From positions 1 through 7,830 of the forward strand of contig CAIXQV010000115.1 in the NCBI GenBank assembly GCA_903921605.1: a stretch of 7,830 bases of DNA. Reading direction: 5' to 3'. The notes under the pieces are model-generated. The model saw only the letters and a list, made by a program, of their open reading frames with translations, did no database searches and was not told the DNA's origin. This stretch comes from an uncultured Planctomycetaceae bacterium (GTDB lineage Bacteria > Planctomycetota > Planctomycetia > Planctomycetales > Planctomycetaceae). The translations under genes and the position numbers were made by a program. Positions 7,255-7,830 of the stretch are shown here, one piece after another; position 1 is the stretch's first letter; each line of letters opens with the position of its first letter.

Positions 7255-7830
7255 GCGGTTTTCCCTTCCGTCAGCTTCATGAACGCCGTCTCCATGTCCA
7301 TCGCTTCCGGCTGAAACATCGTCAGCCGAGCTTTCTCCTCAACAAGTGCCTGGTGCAGATCGCCAACCGAAAGCTGATCTTCATGCAGACGAATCTCCCA
7401 GCGATCGACCTGCTTTTCTACCGTCTCGACGCCCGCGATGCGTTGCACGCGTTCCATCAGATCCGCAGCCGGATTCTCAATGCGCACGTGAACGACTCGA
7501 CGAACCTGCAGTTGCCGATAGATATCATTCACCGACCCCTGCGCGACCATCTTGCCAAGTTCCACGATGCCGATTCGTGTACAAAGCTGACTGAGTTCCG
7601 ACAGAATATGACTGCTGATCAGAATCGTCTTGCCCATCTCGCGCAGGGCTTTCAATAGCTCTCGCATTTCGATTCGGGCCCGAGGGTCCAGGCCGCTGGA
7701 GGGTTCGTCGAGCAACAGCACCTGAGGATCATGCAGGAGTACTCGAGCCAGCGCCAGGCGTTGTTTCATTCCGCGTGACAATCCGTCAACCGGCGAATTG
7801 GCTTTGTGAGTCATGTCGGTCAGCGTCAAA
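7251..7830 (-). CDS. ABC-2 type transporter ATP-binding protein (5' part outside window)
   Basis: This is the C-terminal part, about 192 residues, of the ATPase of an ABC exporter. It would hydrolyse ATP at the cytoplasmic face and drive the permease encoded next. Numbering from the first in-frame codon of the window, the signature motif is LSRGM (17-21, a variant of LSGGQ), followed by Walker B VLLLD (37-41) with catalytic Glu42, the D-loop SGLD (45-48) and the H-loop histidine His74 in ISSH. Residues from about 105 to 192 form the C-terminal accessory domain often seen in ABC-2 ATPases. Walker A and the Q-loop should lie upstream, beyond position 7830. The TTG at 7829 is therefore an internal codon, not the start; the frame is open to the window edge. 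The stop codon TGA (7253-7251) overlaps the GTG start of the permease by four bases, which points to translational coupling. The family assignment is firm; the substrate cannot be read from the sequence. Confidence 0.95.
   Translation of the reverse strand, partial: LTLTDMTHKANSPVDGLSRGMKQRLALARVLLHDPQVLLLDEPSSGLDPRARIEMRELLKALREMGKTILISSHILSELSQLCTRIGIVELGKMVAQGSVNDIYRQLQVRRVVHVRIENPAADLMERVQRIAGVETVEKQVDRWEIRLHEDQLSVGDLHQALVEEKARLTMFQPEAMDMETAFMKLTEGKTA
7263..7269 (-). promoter_or_regulatory. Ribosome binding site inside the ATPase 3' end for the permease
   Basis: GGAAGGG on the minus strand lies about 8 bases before the GTG at 7254, inside the final codons of the ATPase. It supports the GTG start of the permease, in the same arrangement as at the next gene junction. 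Confidence 0.6.

Noticed and set aside
7827..7829. TTG as a start codon for the ATPase
   Set aside because: The ABC signature follows after only 16 residues and Walker A is absent, so the true start must lie beyond the window edge.
1..7830. CRISPR array, tRNA, insertion sequence or frameshifted gene
   Set aside because: No regularly spaced repeats, cloverleaf-like sequence, transposase motif or broken reading frame was found; coding frames fill almost the whole window.

Overview
The window most resembles a planctomycete chromosome. The basis is protein style: an ABC-2 ATPase/permease pair of a type I associate with Planctomycetes, followed by very large, poorly characterised membrane proteins. 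This is recognition from memory, not a database result. I see no mobile element, rRNA, tRNA, CRISPR array or phage gene. All five genes lie on the minus strand, so transcription runs from high to low coordinates.

Layout in transcription order. (1) 7830-7251: the C-terminal part of an ABC transporter ATPase, with signature motif, Walker B and H-loop; the Walker A part lies outside the window. (2) 7254-5197: a 685-residue ABC-2 permease whose two halves each carry the family's Glu/Arg-rich coupling motif, so it looks like a fused permease dimer. (3) 5200-3275: a 641-residue protein with a signal peptide, a long extracytoplasmic part, two adjacent membrane helices and a further large soluble region; its function is unknown. 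(4) 3210-2230: a complete NAD(P)-dependent D-2-hydroxyacid dehydrogenase with an intact Arg-Glu-His catalytic set. (5) 2079-1: the first 693 residues of a large membrane-anchored protein with three N-terminal membrane helices, a beta-rich region with a DUF4175-like segment, and a very charged Lys/Glu coiled coil that continues past the window edge.

Genes 1-3 are joined by two identical four-base GTGA start/stop overlaps and almost certainly form one translationally coupled operon. An ATPase, a fused permease and a large secreted or membrane partner recall the GldA/GldF/GldG type of ABC-2 system (gliding and cell-surface export), but this is analogy of architecture, not demonstrated homology. 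The dehydrogenase follows after 64 bases and the coiled-coil protein after another 150 bases. They may belong to the same transcript or be separate units. The 150-base gap contains a perfect 9-bp inverted repeat. The four gene starts visible in the window are three GTG and one ATG.
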